From Frateuria_A sp035944355 (GTDB lineage: Bacteria; Pseudomonadota; Gammaproteobacteria; Xanthomonadales; Rhodanobacteraceae): a stretch of DNA of 64,000 bases. The position numbers were made by a program, and so were the translations under genes. How positions within the stretch are numbered: the stretch's first letter is position 1; each line of letters starts with the position of its first letter. This document shows, piece after piece, positions 51,080 to 59,025 of this stretch. Under the pieces are notes generated by a model that worked only from the letters and a program-made list of their open reading frames with translations, did no database searches and was not told where the DNA came from. The DNA lies in contig NZ_DASZBH010000012.1 of NCBI RefSeq assembly GCF_035944355.1, forward strand, positions 124,001 to 188,000. The letters are read 5' to 3'.

Positions 51080-52864
51080 TCAGCCCTGCGCGGCGGAAGG
51101 GCGGCGCGCCGCCAGCAGCTCGCGCAGCTCGGCCTTCTCAGCCTGGCTCAGCGTGCCTTCGCGGTGCTTGGCGGCGAGCGCCTCGCGGCGCAGCGCGGCG
51201 GCCTGGTCCTCCATCCGCGCCAGGGCATCGAGGAATTCCGCGCGTTGCGCTTCCGGCTCGCCCACCGCGGTGGCCGCCATCAGCTTCTGCAGCGAAACGT
51301 ATTCGGTGCGTTCGGCGAAATGCTCCACCAGCGTGGCGGGGTGGATGCCCGGGCGCGCGCGCGCGATGTCGAGCAGTTCGGCCAGCAGGCCGACGCCGGG
51401 CCGGTCCAGGCGCAGGAAGCGGTAGGGCGGTTCGACCTGGTCGGCCAGCCCGGGCTGCGCCAGCAGCAGCGCGATCGCGCTGCGCACCAGCGAGCGCTGC
51501 ACCGCCACCGGCCGCTGCACGGCCCGATGCGTGGCCGGTTCGGCCGGCACGTTGGCGCGGGCGCCGGTGCGCTTTTCCAGCTCGTCGGCCATCAGGTCGC
51601 GGAAGGCGCCGTCGGGCAGGCGCGCGATCAGCGGCCGCGCACGCTCGGCCAGCCGCGCGCGGCCGTCGAGGCTGGCGGTGTCGACGTCGCGCGCCAGTTC
51701 GCCGAAGAAATAGTCCGACAGCGGCGTGGCAGCCTTCAGCCGCTGCTCGAAGCCATCCTTGCCTTCCTTGCGCACCAGCGTGTCCGGATCCTCGCCGTCG
51801 GGCAGGAACAGGAAGTAGGCCTGGCGCCCATCGCGCAGGCGCGGCAGCGCCGCCTCCAGCGCCTTCCAGGCGGCGGCGCGGCCGGCGCGGTCGCCGTCGA
51901 AGCAGAACACCACGTCGGGCGCGGCGCGGAACAGCACCTCGGTGTGCTCGGGCGTGGTCGCGGTGCCCAGCGTGGCCACCGCGATCGGCAGGCCCGCCTG
52001 GTGCAGCGCGATCACGTCCATGTAGCCCTCGACCACCACGATGCGCTGCAGGCTCGCGTTGGCCTGCTTGACCTGCCACAGCGCGAACAATTCGCGGCCC
52101 TTGTGGAACAGCGGGGTCTCGGGCGAGTTGAGGTATTTGGGGCCGTCACTTTTGCGCGCGTCCTGCGCGCCAGAATCGAAAACCGGCGATCCCTCGCCGG
52201 GCTTTGCAAGGACTCTCCCACCGAAAGCGATGACCCTTCCCCGGCGGTCGAGGATGGGGAACATCAGCCGCTCGCGGAAGCGGTCGTAGCGATGGCCGCG
52301 CTCGCCGGTCGCCACCATGCCCGCCTCGGTCAACAGCTGCATGCGCCGGTCGCTGCCGCCCAGCGCCTTGATCAGCCCGTCGTAGCCGGCCGGCGCCCAG
52401 CCCAGGCGGAAGTGAGCGATGGTGTCGGCGTCCAGGCCGCGTTTCGCGCAGTAGGCCTGCGCCTCGGCGCTCCTGGGCAATTCGTTCTCGTACCAGCGCG
52501 CGGCGCCGTCGAGCAGTGCGTAGAGGTCGCTCTTGTCCTCGCGCGGCGCCGCCTCGCGGCCGCCCTCGCGCGGCACGGTCAGGCCGACCGACTGCGCCAG
52601 TTCTTCTACCGCGTCGGGAAACTCCAGCCGCTCGTAATCCATCAGGAACTTCACTGCGCTGCCGTGCGCGCCGCAGCCGAAGCAGTGGAAGAACTGTTTG
52701 GTCGGACTGACGTAGAACGAGGGCGTGCGTTCGTTGTGGAACGGACAGCAGGCGGTCCACTCGCGCCCGGCCTTCTTCAAGGGCACGCGCCGCTCGATCA
52801 CGTCGACGATGTCGACCCGGGCAAGCAGTTCGTCGATGAAGCTGTCGGGGATACGGCCGCGCAT
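51080..52864 (-). CDS. dnaG: DNA primase
   Basis: Makes RNA primers at the replication fork. 594 residues. The N-terminal CHC2 zinc finger is CCPFHNERTPSF...FHCFGCG (about residues 39-65), followed by the Toprim catalytic core with VVVEGYMDVIALHQAG (about 265) and VFCFDGDRAGRAA (about 310). The C-terminal DnaB-binding helical domain ends QAEKAELRELLAARRPS. TAAACT lies six bases before the ATG and no Shine-Dalgarno is seen. It belongs to the classic rpsU-dnaG neighbourhood, with yqeY and a DUF1328 gene between; rpoD is not downstream. Confidence 0.96.
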   Translation of the reverse strand: MRGRIPDSFIDELLARVDIVDVIERRVPLKKAGREWTACCPFHNERTPSFYVSPTKQFFHCFGCGAHGSAVKFLMDYERLEFPDAVEELAQSVGLTVPREGGREAAPREDKSDLYALLDGAARWYENELPRSAEAQAYCAKRGLDADTIAHFRLGWAPAGYDGLIKALGGSDRRMQLLTEAGMVATGERGHRYDRFRERLMFPILDRRGRVIAFGGRVLAKPGEGSPVFDSGAQDARKSDGPKYLNSPETPLFHKGRELFALWQVKQANASLQRIVVVEGYMDVIALHQAGLPIAVATLGTATTPEHTEVLFRAAPDVVFCFDGDRAGRAAAWKALEAALPRLRDGRQAYFLFLPDGEDPDTLVRKEGKDGFEQRLKAATPLSDYFFGELARDVDTASLDGRARLAERARPLIARLPDGAFRDLMADELEKRTGARANVPAEPATHRAVQRPVAVQRSLVRSAIALLLAQPGLADQVEPPYRFLRLDRPGVGLLAELLDIARARPGIHPATLVEHFAERTEYVSLQKLMAATAVGEPEAQRAEFLDALARMEDQAAALRREALAAKHREGTLSQAEKAELRELLAARRPSAAQG

Positions 52865-53232
52865 GCGGCTAGTTTAGAGGTTGCGGGATGTCGGCGGCGC
52901 CGGAGGGTGCGGCTGGCGTTCGGCTGGACCGGCAAATGCGCCTGAGATCACCGCCAGGCATTCTCCCGCGACCGCCGCTGCCGGGGAAAAACGTGATGCC
53001 GGAAGCCGCTCCCGACGCTCGGTTCCCGTCCCGCCCGGGGCGCGGCGCCGTCGATCCATAACCTCGGTCCGGCGGCGTTCGACCAGGGTGTGCGACCGAC
53101 GCGATCTGCACCACGCGTGTGATTGCGCACGGCCTCGGAGCGGGGTGCTCGGCTAGCCCTGACCCGGAAACGACGCTCGCGGCCGGCCAATCCGCAGGGC
53201 GCCGTGCCGGCGCGCCGGGGGAACGGCGCGCG
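52865..53232. other. intergenic region upstream of dnaG
   Basis: 368 nt between dnaG and the DUF1328 gene. The only element recognised is TAAACT (52871-52876, minus strand) directly before dnaG. No ORF with a ribosome-binding site, RNA gene or repeat is supported. Confidence 0.4.
52871..52876 (-). promoter_or_regulatory. candidate leaderless -10 box of dnaG
   Basis: TAAACT on the minus strand ends exactly 6 nt before the dnaG ATG, which lacks a Shine-Dalgarno. The -35 is not recognisable. Confidence 0.35.
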
Positions 53233-53403
53233 CTACAGGATGTGGAACACGCCGATGACCGCCAGCAGGGCGATAAGGAACAGGATCAGGAAGATCGCGA
53301 ACAGCACCTTGGCGATGGTCCCGGTGAGGCCCGAGATGCCGCCGAAACCGAGCCAGCCGGTGACCAGCGAGATGATGGCGAAGATGATGGCCCACTTGAG
53401 CAT
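53233..53403 (-). CDS. DUF1328 small membrane protein (YtjA-like)
   Basis: A 56-residue, very hydrophobic protein: MLKWAIIFAIISLVTGWLGF, then a Gly-rich turn, then a second helix, FAIFLILFLIALLAVIGVFH. This is the DUF1328 (YtjA) signature. GGGAGA precedes the ATG by about 6 nt. TACAAC, 59 nt upstream, is a possible -10. It lies between yqeY and dnaG on the same strand, an unusual insertion into that operon. DUF1328 proteins are often stress-induced. Confidence 0.85.
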   Translation of the reverse strand: MLKWAIIFAIISLVTGWLGFGGISGLTGTIAKVLFAIFLILFLIALLAVIGVFHIL

Positions 53404-53635
53404 GCGGCTTCTCCCTGGTCGTGCGGCCGGGGCGGAGGCCTCCGGTCCGGCGATGCCGGGCCGTTGTAGGCGATCGGGCGTGAAAGCTGCGCATCAGCTC
53501 GCTGTGCGCTGCGTGACGTTCGTCTGCCGTTCCCTTTCCGGAGGGGCGGTGCGATGAGCGGGCTGCGGGAAACGGCTGCGGGCCGTGCTTCGATCCTCTC
53601 CCTGGGATGGAGAGGAAAGCGGAGGCGTCCGGCGC

Positions 53636-54082
53636 TCAGCCGCCCAGACGCGCCTTGATGCGCGCGGAGACCTGCGCCATGTCGGCGCGGCCGGCCGCCT
53701 GCTGCTTGACCGAAGCGACCACCTTGCCCATGTCGCGCGGCGAGCTGGCCCCGGTCTGCGCGATGGCGGCGTCGATCAGCGCATCGACCTCGGCCTCGGA
53801 CAGCTTGGCCGGCAGGTAGGCTTCGATCACTTTCATCTCGGCGCGCTCCACGTCGGCCAGGTCGACGCGGCCGGCGGCGTCGTACTGCACGATCGAATCG
53901 CGCCGCTGCTTGAGCATCTTCTCCAGCACCGCGAGCGTCTGGGCGTCGTCGAGCTCGATACGCTCGTCCACCTCGCGCTGCTTGATCGCGGCCAGCATGA
54001 GCCGGATCACCGCCAGCCGCTCCTTCTCGCCACCGCGCATGGCGGCCTTCATGTCGTCGCTGATCCGCTGCTTGAGGCTCAT
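53636..54082 (-). CDS. GatB/YqeY domain-containing protein
   Basis: A 148-residue helical protein with the YqeY fold that also forms the tRNA-binding tail of GatB. It starts MSLKQRISDDMKAAMRGGEK and contains LRLIRMLLAAIK-like VIRLMLAAIKQREVDERIEL and IEAYLPAKLSEAEVDALID. It is thought to bind tRNA or affect amidation, but the role is unproven. It lies between rpsU and dnaG, a common arrangement. The ATG at 54082 is the family start. Confidence 0.93.
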   Translation of the reverse strand: MSLKQRISDDMKAAMRGGEKERLAVIRLMLAAIKQREVDERIELDDAQTLAVLEKMLKQRRDSIVQYDAAGRVDLADVERAEMKVIEAYLPAKLSEAEVDALIDAAIAQTGASSPRDMGKVVASVKQQAAGRADMAQVSARIKARLGG

Positions 54083-54204
54083 GGTCTCATCTCCGGAAAT
54101 GCGAAAGGCCGGCGTTGCCTCTGCGGCAACACCGGCCCTTGGGATGTGGCGGCCGTGCCGCCTGGAAGATCTCCTTGCCGCGCGCTGCGCTGCGGCGAGG
54201 TGGA

Positions 54205-54420
54205 TCAGTACATCCGGGTCTTGCGCGAAACGTCGCGCGAGAGGCGGCGCAGGTGGCGCTTCACCGCAGCGGCACGCTTGCGCTTGCGCTCCTGGGTCGG
54301 CTTCTCGTAGAACTCGCGCTTGCGGGTCTCGGCGAGGACGCCGGCCTTTTCGCAGGTACGCTTGAAACGGCGCAGGGCAAGCTCGAACGGCTCGTTCTCG
54401 CGAACTTTTACGCTGGGCAT
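54205..54420 (-). CDS. rpsU: 30S ribosomal protein S21
   Basis: A 71-residue, highly basic small-subunit protein (MPSVKVRENEPFELALRRFK ... VSRKTRMY). GGAG precedes the ATG at good spacing. It is the first gene of an rpsU-yqeY-DUF1328-dnaG set on the minus strand. Its promoter overlaps the start of the divergent tsaD gene. Confidence 0.98.
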   Translation of the reverse strand: MPSVKVRENEPFELALRRFKRTCEKAGVLAETRKREFYEKPTQERKRKRAAAVKRHLRRLSRDVSRKTRMY

Positions 54421-54484
54421 GAAAACTCCGGGTGGTAAACTGGCCCGCCAACCTGGCGCGCCTTCAGAATAGGGCGAGCCGCGA

Positions 54485-54514
54485 AGTATAGCGTGCATAC
54501 CAGCCAACTTTCAA
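54485..54514 (-). promoter_or_regulatory. promoter of rpsU, overlapping the tsaD start
   Basis: On the minus strand TTGAAA (54514-54509), an 18-nt spacer and TATACT (54490-54485) precede rpsU by about 64 nt. The -35 and the spacer lie inside the first codons of tsaD. Confidence 0.65.
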
Positions 54515-55566
54515 ACCCGCTCGGCAAGCCCGTTCTCGGCGTGGAAACCTCCTGCGACGAGACCGGCGTGGCGCTGCTGCGCTGGGAGCCCGATGAGCCC
54601 GGCCGCGGCCTGCTCGCGCACACGCTCTACAGCCAGATCAAGCTGCACGCCGACTACGGCGGCGTGGTGCCGGAGCTGGCCAGCCGCGACCACGTGCGCA
54701 AGCTGCTGCCGCTGGTACGCGAGGCGCTGGCACAGGCGGGCCTGACCCCGGCCGATCTCGGCGGCGTGGCCTATACCGCCGGGCCCGGCCTGGTCGGTGC
54801 GCTGCTGGTCGGTGCCGCCGCGGCGCGGGCAATGGCCTGGGCGCTCAACGTTCCGGCGATCGGCGTGCACCACATGGAAGGCCACCTGCTGGCGCCGCTA
54901 CTGGAGGCCGATCCGCCCGAGCCGCCGTTCGTGGCGCTGCTGGTTTCCGGCGGCCACTCCATGCTGGTCGAGGTGGCCGCGATCGGCCGCTACCGCATCC
55001 TCGGCGACACCCTGGACGACGCGGCCGGGGAGGCCTTCGACAAGACCGCCAAGCTGATGGGCCTGCCTTATCCGGGCGGGCCGGCGCTGGCCAAGCTGGC
55101 CGAGCAGGGCAGGCCGGGTGCGTTCCGCTTCTCGCGCCCGATGACCGACCGGCCGGGACTGGACTTCAGCTTCTCGGGCCTGAAGACCCAGGTGCTGCTC
55201 GCCTGGCAGCACTCCGACCAGTCCGACCAGACCCGCGCCGACATCGCGCGCGGATTCGAGGAAGCCATCGTCGAGACGCTGGTGATCAAGTGCCGCCGCG
55301 CGCTGGAGGCCAGCGGTACGCAGCGGCTGGTGATCGCCGGCGGCGTCGGCGCCAACCGGCGCCTGCGCGACACGCTGGCGGCAGCCGGCCAGAAGGATGG
55401 ATTCCGCACGTACTTCCCGCGGCTTCAGTTCTGCACCGACAACGGCGCCATGATCGCGCTGGCCGGCGCGATCCGGCTGGCGGCGGGGCAGGGCCAGGAC
55501 GAGGCGGTGCGCGTGTCGCCGCGGTGGGACCTGCAATCCCTGCCGGGAATAGGGAATCGGGAATAG
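54493..55566 (+). CDS. tsaD: tRNA N6-adenosine threonylcarbamoyltransferase
   Basis: Catalytic subunit for the universal t6A37 modification of ANN-reading tRNAs. The 357-residue ASKHA-fold protein has VLGVETSCDETGVALL, the metal-binding HHMEGHLLAPL, LVSGGHSMLVEV, and DFSFSGLKTQVLL. The start is a GTG at 54493, giving MHTSQLSNPLGKP; no suitable ATG precedes the conserved LGVETS. Divergent from rpsU, as in many bacteria. tsaB, tsaC and tsaE are not in the window. Confidence 0.96.
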   Translation: MHTSQLSNPLGKPVLGVETSCDETGVALLRWEPDEPGRGLLAHTLYSQIKLHADYGGVVPELASRDHVRKLLPLVREALAQAGLTPADLGGVAYTAGPGLVGALLVGAAAARAMAWALNVPAIGVHHMEGHLLAPLLEADPPEPPFVALLVSGGHSMLVEVAAIGRYRILGDTLDDAAGEAFDKTAKLMGLPYPGGPALAKLAEQGRPGAFRFSRPMTDRPGLDFSFSGLKTQVLLAWQHSDQSDQTRADIARGFEEAIVETLVIKCRRALEASGTQRLVIAGGVGANRRLRDTLAAAGQKDGFRTYFPRLQFCTDNGAMIALAGAIRLAAGQGQDEAVRVSPRWDLQSLPGIGNRE

Positions 55567-55627
55567 GGAATCGTTCAAAGCCGTTATCCTGCTTGCCAGG
55601 GCGAAGCGCCTTTACGATTCCCCATTC
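55547..55627. repeat. GGGAATnG repeat and inverted copy between tsaD and folB
   Basis: The tsaD end contains GGGAATAGGGAATCGGGAAT followed by AGGGAATCG. CGATTCCCCATT at 55615-55626 is its inverted counterpart on the other side of a GCGAAGCGCC element. This direct-plus-inverted pattern of GGGAATC resembles short intergenic repeats I associate with Xanthomonadales genomes. Confidence 0.5.
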
Positions 55628-55647
55628 ACCATTTCCTATTTGCCCTC

Positions 55648-56004
55648 ATGGACATCGTTTTCATCGAAGACCTGCGCATCGACGCAGTGATCGGCATCTA
55701 CGACTGGGAGCGGCGGGTGCGCCAGACGCTCGCCTTCGACATCGAGATGGCCTTCGACAACACCGTACCGGCGGCCAGCGACGACATCGCCCATACGCTC
55801 AATTACAAGGACGTGTCCAAGCGGCTGATCGAGTACGTCGGCGGTTCCAGCTTCGGCCTGGTGGAGACGCTGGCCGAGCGCTGCGCGGCGATCATCCGCG
55901 TGGAGTTCGGCGTGGCCTGGGTGCGGCTGAAACTCTCCAAGCCGGGCGCCGTGCGCGGCGCGCGCGCGGTGGGCGTGCGCATCGAGCGCGGCACGCGGCC
56001 GTGA
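55648..56004 (+). CDS. folB: dihydroneopterin aldolase
   Basis: Cleaves 7,8-dihydroneopterin to 6-hydroxymethyl-dihydropterin and glycolaldehyde in folate synthesis. 118 residues starting MDIVFIEDLRIDAVIGIYDWERRVRQ, with the active-site Tyr/Glu region LNYKDVSKRLIEYV and LVETLAERCA. Its stop overlaps the folK GTG (GTGA), so both are coupled. Confidence 0.95.
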   Translation: MDIVFIEDLRIDAVIGIYDWERRVRQTLAFDIEMAFDNTVPAASDDIAHTLNYKDVSKRLIEYVGGSSFGLVETLAERCAAIIRVEFGVAWVRLKLSKPGAVRGARAVGVRIERGTRP

Positions 56005-56492
56005 CGCGCGCCTATCTCAGCCTCGGTTCCAACCTGCAGCCACACCGCTATCTGCGCGCCGCGCTGGGCGAGCTGAAGGCCCGCTTCGGCGAGCTGACCG
56101 TATCGCCTACCTACCGCAGCCGCGCGGTTGGCTTCGACGGTCCGGATTTCCTCAACCTGGCGGTCGGGCTGGATACCGACCTGTCGCCCGAGGCGCTGAA
56201 CGACTGGCTGCACGCGCTGGAGGATCGCCACGGCCGCCGCCGTGACGTGCCGCGCTATGCCGACCGCACGCTGGACGTGGATCTGGTGCTCTACGGCGAC
56301 GCGGTGATCGAGGGGCCAGGCCACCTGCAGGTGCCGCGCGACGAACTGCGCCACGCCTTCGTGCTGCGGCCGCTGGCCGACATCGCGCCCGACGCCCGCC
56401 ACCCGCGCGACGGCCGCCGCATGGCCGATCTGTGGGCCGCGTTCGCGCAGGAAAGCGAGCCGCTCACGCCCGAGCCGCTGCCCTGGCCGTAG
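56001..56492 (+). CDS. folK: 2-amino-4-hydroxy-6-hydroxymethyldihydropteridine pyrophosphokinase
   Basis: Transfers pyrophosphate from ATP to the pterin made by FolB. 163 residues. The start is GTG at 56001 (MTRAYLSLGSNLQPHRYLRA). Conserved parts are VGFDGPDFLNLAV, and the ATP/Mg site, RTLDVDLVLYGD, with catalytic Asp residues. The RYADRTLDVDL motif is complete. Translationally coupled to folB. Confidence 0.95.
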   Translation: MTRAYLSLGSNLQPHRYLRAALGELKARFGELTVSPTYRSRAVGFDGPDFLNLAVGLDTDLSPEALNDWLHALEDRHGRRRDVPRYADRTLDVDLVLYGDAVIEGPGHLQVPRDELRHAFVLRPLADIAPDARHPRDGRRMADLWAAFAQESEPLTPEPLPWP

Positions 56493-56568
56493 CCGCTGCG
56501 CCACTGTCGCCGTGCCGATGCGGATGCTAGAAAGGCGCCTCGTATCCATGGATCGAGGGGGAAGGCTT

Positions 56569-57426
56569 ATGGCAGGCAAGTTTGCGCGCAGCTGGTCGTT
56601 GATGAAGGCGAGCGCGGCGATGCTGCGCTCGGACAAGGCGCTGTTGGCTTTCCCTTTGCTGTCGGGCATCTGCTCGCTGGTGGTGGCGGCCAGTTTCTTG
56701 GTGCCGGTGGCGCTGGCGGTGCTGGCCGACGACACCCATCTGGCCGGGCAGGACCATCGCTGGTCGCCGGTCACCTGGCTGGTGTTCTTCGCCTTCTACC
56801 TGGTGCAGTACTTCGTCATCGTGTTCTTCAACACGGCGCTGGCCGGCTGTGCGCTGCGGCACCTGCGCGGCGAGCCGACCAGCCTGTCCGACGGCCTTGC
56901 CCTGGCGCGCTCGCGCTGGACCAGCATCCTGGGCTATGCCTTGATCGCCGCCACGGTGGGCCTGTTCCTGCGCGCCTTGCAGGAGCGGCTGGGTCTGATC
57001 GGGCGGCTGGTGGCCGGCCTGCTCGGCCTGGCGTGGACGGTGGCGACCTTCCTGGTGGTGCCCGTGCTGGCCAGCCAGGACATCGGACCGGTCGATGCGG
57101 TCAAGCGCAGCGTGGAGCTGCTCAAGCGCACCTGGGGCGAGAACCTGATCGGCAACGTCGGCCTGGGCGCCGCGTTCGGGCTGATGACCTTCCTCGCCTT
57201 ACTGATCGGCGTCGTGCTGATCGGCGGCGCGGTGGCGTTGCATTCGCTGCCGGCGCTGGTGGTGGCGGTGGTTGTGGTGGTGGTCGCCATGGTGCTGCTC
57301 AGCCTGGTGCAGGCCTCGCTGCAGGGCATCTATGCGGCGGCGCTGTACCGCTATGCCGAGGTCGGCCAGGCGGGCGCCGGTTTCGACCAGGCGCTGCTGG
57401 AAAACGCTTTCCGCACCAAGAAGTGA
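56569..57426 (+). CDS. DUF6159-type polytopic membrane protein
   Basis: A 285-residue protein with six probable helices, starting MAGKFARSWSLMKASAAML. It resembles the DUF6159 family of glycerophosphoryl-diester-like membrane proteins of unknown function. FLVVPVLASQDIGPVDAVKRSVELLKRTWGENLIG is a conserved cytosolic loop typical of such proteins. GGGGGAAGG precedes the ATG by 5 nt. It is convergent with the FolM-like gene, with three bases between the stops. Confidence 0.78.
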   Translation: MAGKFARSWSLMKASAAMLRSDKALLAFPLLSGICSLVVAASFLVPVALAVLADDTHLAGQDHRWSPVTWLVFFAFYLVQYFVIVFFNTALAGCALRHLRGEPTSLSDGLALARSRWTSILGYALIAATVGLFLRALQERLGLIGRLVAGLLGLAWTVATFLVVPVLASQDIGPVDAVKRSVELLKRTWGENLIGNVGLGAAFGLMTFLALLIGVVLIGGAVALHSLPALVVAVVVVVVAMVLLSLVQASLQGIYAAALYRYAEVGQAGAGFDQALLENAFRTKK

Positions 57427-57429
57427 CGG

Positions 57430-58176
57430 CTAGACCGCCAGCGTACGGCCGCCGTCCACGCGGATGATCTGACCGGTGACGAAAGGCGCGTCGCGCAGCA
57501 GCCACAGCACAGCGGAGGCGACGTCCTCCGGCGTGCCGGCGCGCCCGAGAGGCGTGCGCGCCAGCAGCGCGGCGCGATCGTCGTAGTCCTTGCCCTCGGC
57601 CGGCCATAGCACCGCGCCGGGGGCGACGCCGTTGATGCGTACCTCCGGCGCCAGGTCTTGCGCCAGCGTGCGCGTCATCGCGGCCAAGGCGGCCTTGGCC
57701 ATGACGTACACCGGATGGCCGGCAAGGGCGCGCTCGGCATAGATGTCGACCAGGTTGACGATCGCGCCGCGCGCCGCGCGCAGCGCGGGCAAGGCTGCCT
57801 GGACGAGAAAGAACGGCGCCTGCGCGTTGGAGGCGAACAGTTCGTTCCAGTGCGTCGGCGTGACGCTGCCGATGGGCGTGGGATAGAAGGCCGAGGCATT
57901 GTTGACCAGCGCATCGAGCCGGCCGTAGTGCGCCAGCACGTCCTCGATCAGCGCGGGCAGGCGCTCGATCGCGGCCAGGTCGGCCTGCACGCCGAGCGTG
58001 CTGCCGGGGCGTTCGCGTTCCAGTTCCGCGCGCAGCGATGCCGCCTCGCCGGCGGAATGGCGGTGATGCAGCGCGATGTCATAGCCGGCTGCGTGCAGGG
58101 TGCGAGCGATGGTCGCGCCGACGCGGCGGGCGGCGCCGGTGACCAGGGCGACGGGGCGGGCGGGCTCGGTGCTCAT
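57430..58176 (-). CDS. pteridine reductase / dihydromonapterin reductase-like SDR
   Basis: A 248-residue short-chain dehydrogenase. The nucleotide loop is TGAARRVGATIA, whose Arg pair is typical of NADPH-using pteridine reductases (TGxxxRxG). The active site has NNASAFYPTP, Tyr-x3-Lys in VYVMAKAAL, and PGAVLWPAEG. It is FolM/PTR1-like and close to folB-folK, which supports a pterin role. A general SDR cannot be excluded. Confidence 0.8.
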   Translation of the reverse strand: MSTEPARPVALVTGAARRVGATIARTLHAAGYDIALHHRHSAGEAASLRAELERERPGSTLGVQADLAAIERLPALIEDVLAHYGRLDALVNNASAFYPTPIGSVTPTHWNELFASNAQAPFFLVQAALPALRAARGAIVNLVDIYAERALAGHPVYVMAKAALAAMTRTLAQDLAPEVRINGVAPGAVLWPAEGKDYDDRAALLARTPLGRAGTPEDVASAVLWLLRDAPFVTGQIIRVDGGRTLAV

Positions 58177-58207
58177 GCGGCGAGCTTGCCGCAAAGCGGG
58201 CGGGACG

Positions 58208-58882
58208 TCACCGATCCAGCGGCGACACGCCCGCGTCGGTTTCCTGCGCAGAGTCGGCCGGCGTCGCCAGCGGCTCGGTCTGCACCAGGCTGCCGCTGCC
58301 GAACAGCTCGATCGCCGTGCGTGCCACGTTGCGAGTGTCGTACCAGGCGTAGGCGCCCACGCCGGCGGCGCCGACCACCGGCAGCCAGCGCGAGATGCCG
58401 GCGCCCACCGCGCGCTGCGACAGGCTGATGCCGATGCGCCGCGCCACCCGCTCGGCCACCGTGGCGGAAAGCTGGCGGAACAGCAGCCGGTCGCCCAGGC
58501 GTACCACCAGGTCGCGGAAGGCCTGCGCGGCGGTGTGGCGGAACAGACACCAGAGCATCTGCTCGCGGCCGAGGCTGGCGTGCTGCCCGTAGGCCGCGGC
58601 GATGTCGCTGACCATCTGTGCCTGGATGCGCCAGATCGCCACCAGCTCGGGCAGCACCGTCAGCCATCCCAGCGGACCCGGCGGCAAGGCCAGCGAGCCG
58701 GCGGTCAGCGCCGCCTTGCGTGCGGCCTGGCGGGCCAGCTCCTGCGCCTTCGCTTCGGGGTGGAGACCGCGATGGACCTGGCTATCCGGAATCTGGCTGG
58801 CGAAATCGAGGATCGCCGTTGCGATCCGGCCATGATCGGCGGTTGCGGGCACGGCGGGAATCTGGATCGGCGGCTTGGCCAT
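58208..58882 (-). CDS. EcsC family protein
   Basis: A 224-residue protein starting MAKPPIQIPAVPATADHGR. The core ALTAGSLALPPGPLGWLTVLPELVAIWRIQ and the later LPVVGAAGVGAYAWYDT, with amphipathic to hydrophobic helices, fit the EcsC family. Named after Bacillus EcsC, its molecular function is unknown; it is likely membrane-associated. It is on the same strand as the SDR gene, 31 nt upstream of it. Confidence 0.8.
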   Translation of the reverse strand: MAKPPIQIPAVPATADHGRIATAILDFASQIPDSQVHRGLHPEAKAQELARQAARKAALTAGSLALPPGPLGWLTVLPELVAIWRIQAQMVSDIAAAYGQHASLGREQMLWCLFRHTAAQAFRDLVVRLGDRLLFRQLSATVAERVARRIGISLSQRAVGAGISRWLPVVGAAGVGAYAWYDTRNVARTAIELFGSGSLVQTEPLATPADSAQETDAGVSPLDR

Positions 58883-58958
58883 GGTCGGTCCTTCCAAGCG
58901 GAGAGCGCCAGTGTGGATGGGCGGACGTGAATGGGCCGGAAGGCAGCGCCCATGACTT

Positions 58959-58987
58959 TTGGTGCAGACCGAACGCAATGTTATAAT
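58959..58987 (+). promoter_or_regulatory. promoter of the TonB-dependent receptor
   Basis: TTGGTG (58959-58964), exactly 17 nt, then a perfect TATAAT (58982-58987), 38 nt before the ATG. The -10 lies inside the putative Zur operator. Confidence 0.75.
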
Positions 58988-58995
58988 ATACTATT
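58977..58995 (+). promoter_or_regulatory. probable Zur (zinc uptake regulator) operator
   Basis: AATGTTATA-A-TATACTATT is a dyad with 7 of 9 positions matching between its halves. It closely matches the proteobacterial Zur box core (AATGTTATAATATAACATT as I recall it), with two differences in the right half. It covers the -10, so Zur-Zn binding would block the promoter in zinc-replete cells. Confidence 0.6.
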
Positions 58996-59025
58996 ACAGA
59001 TCTCTTTTCGCCCGACGGAGCCACG

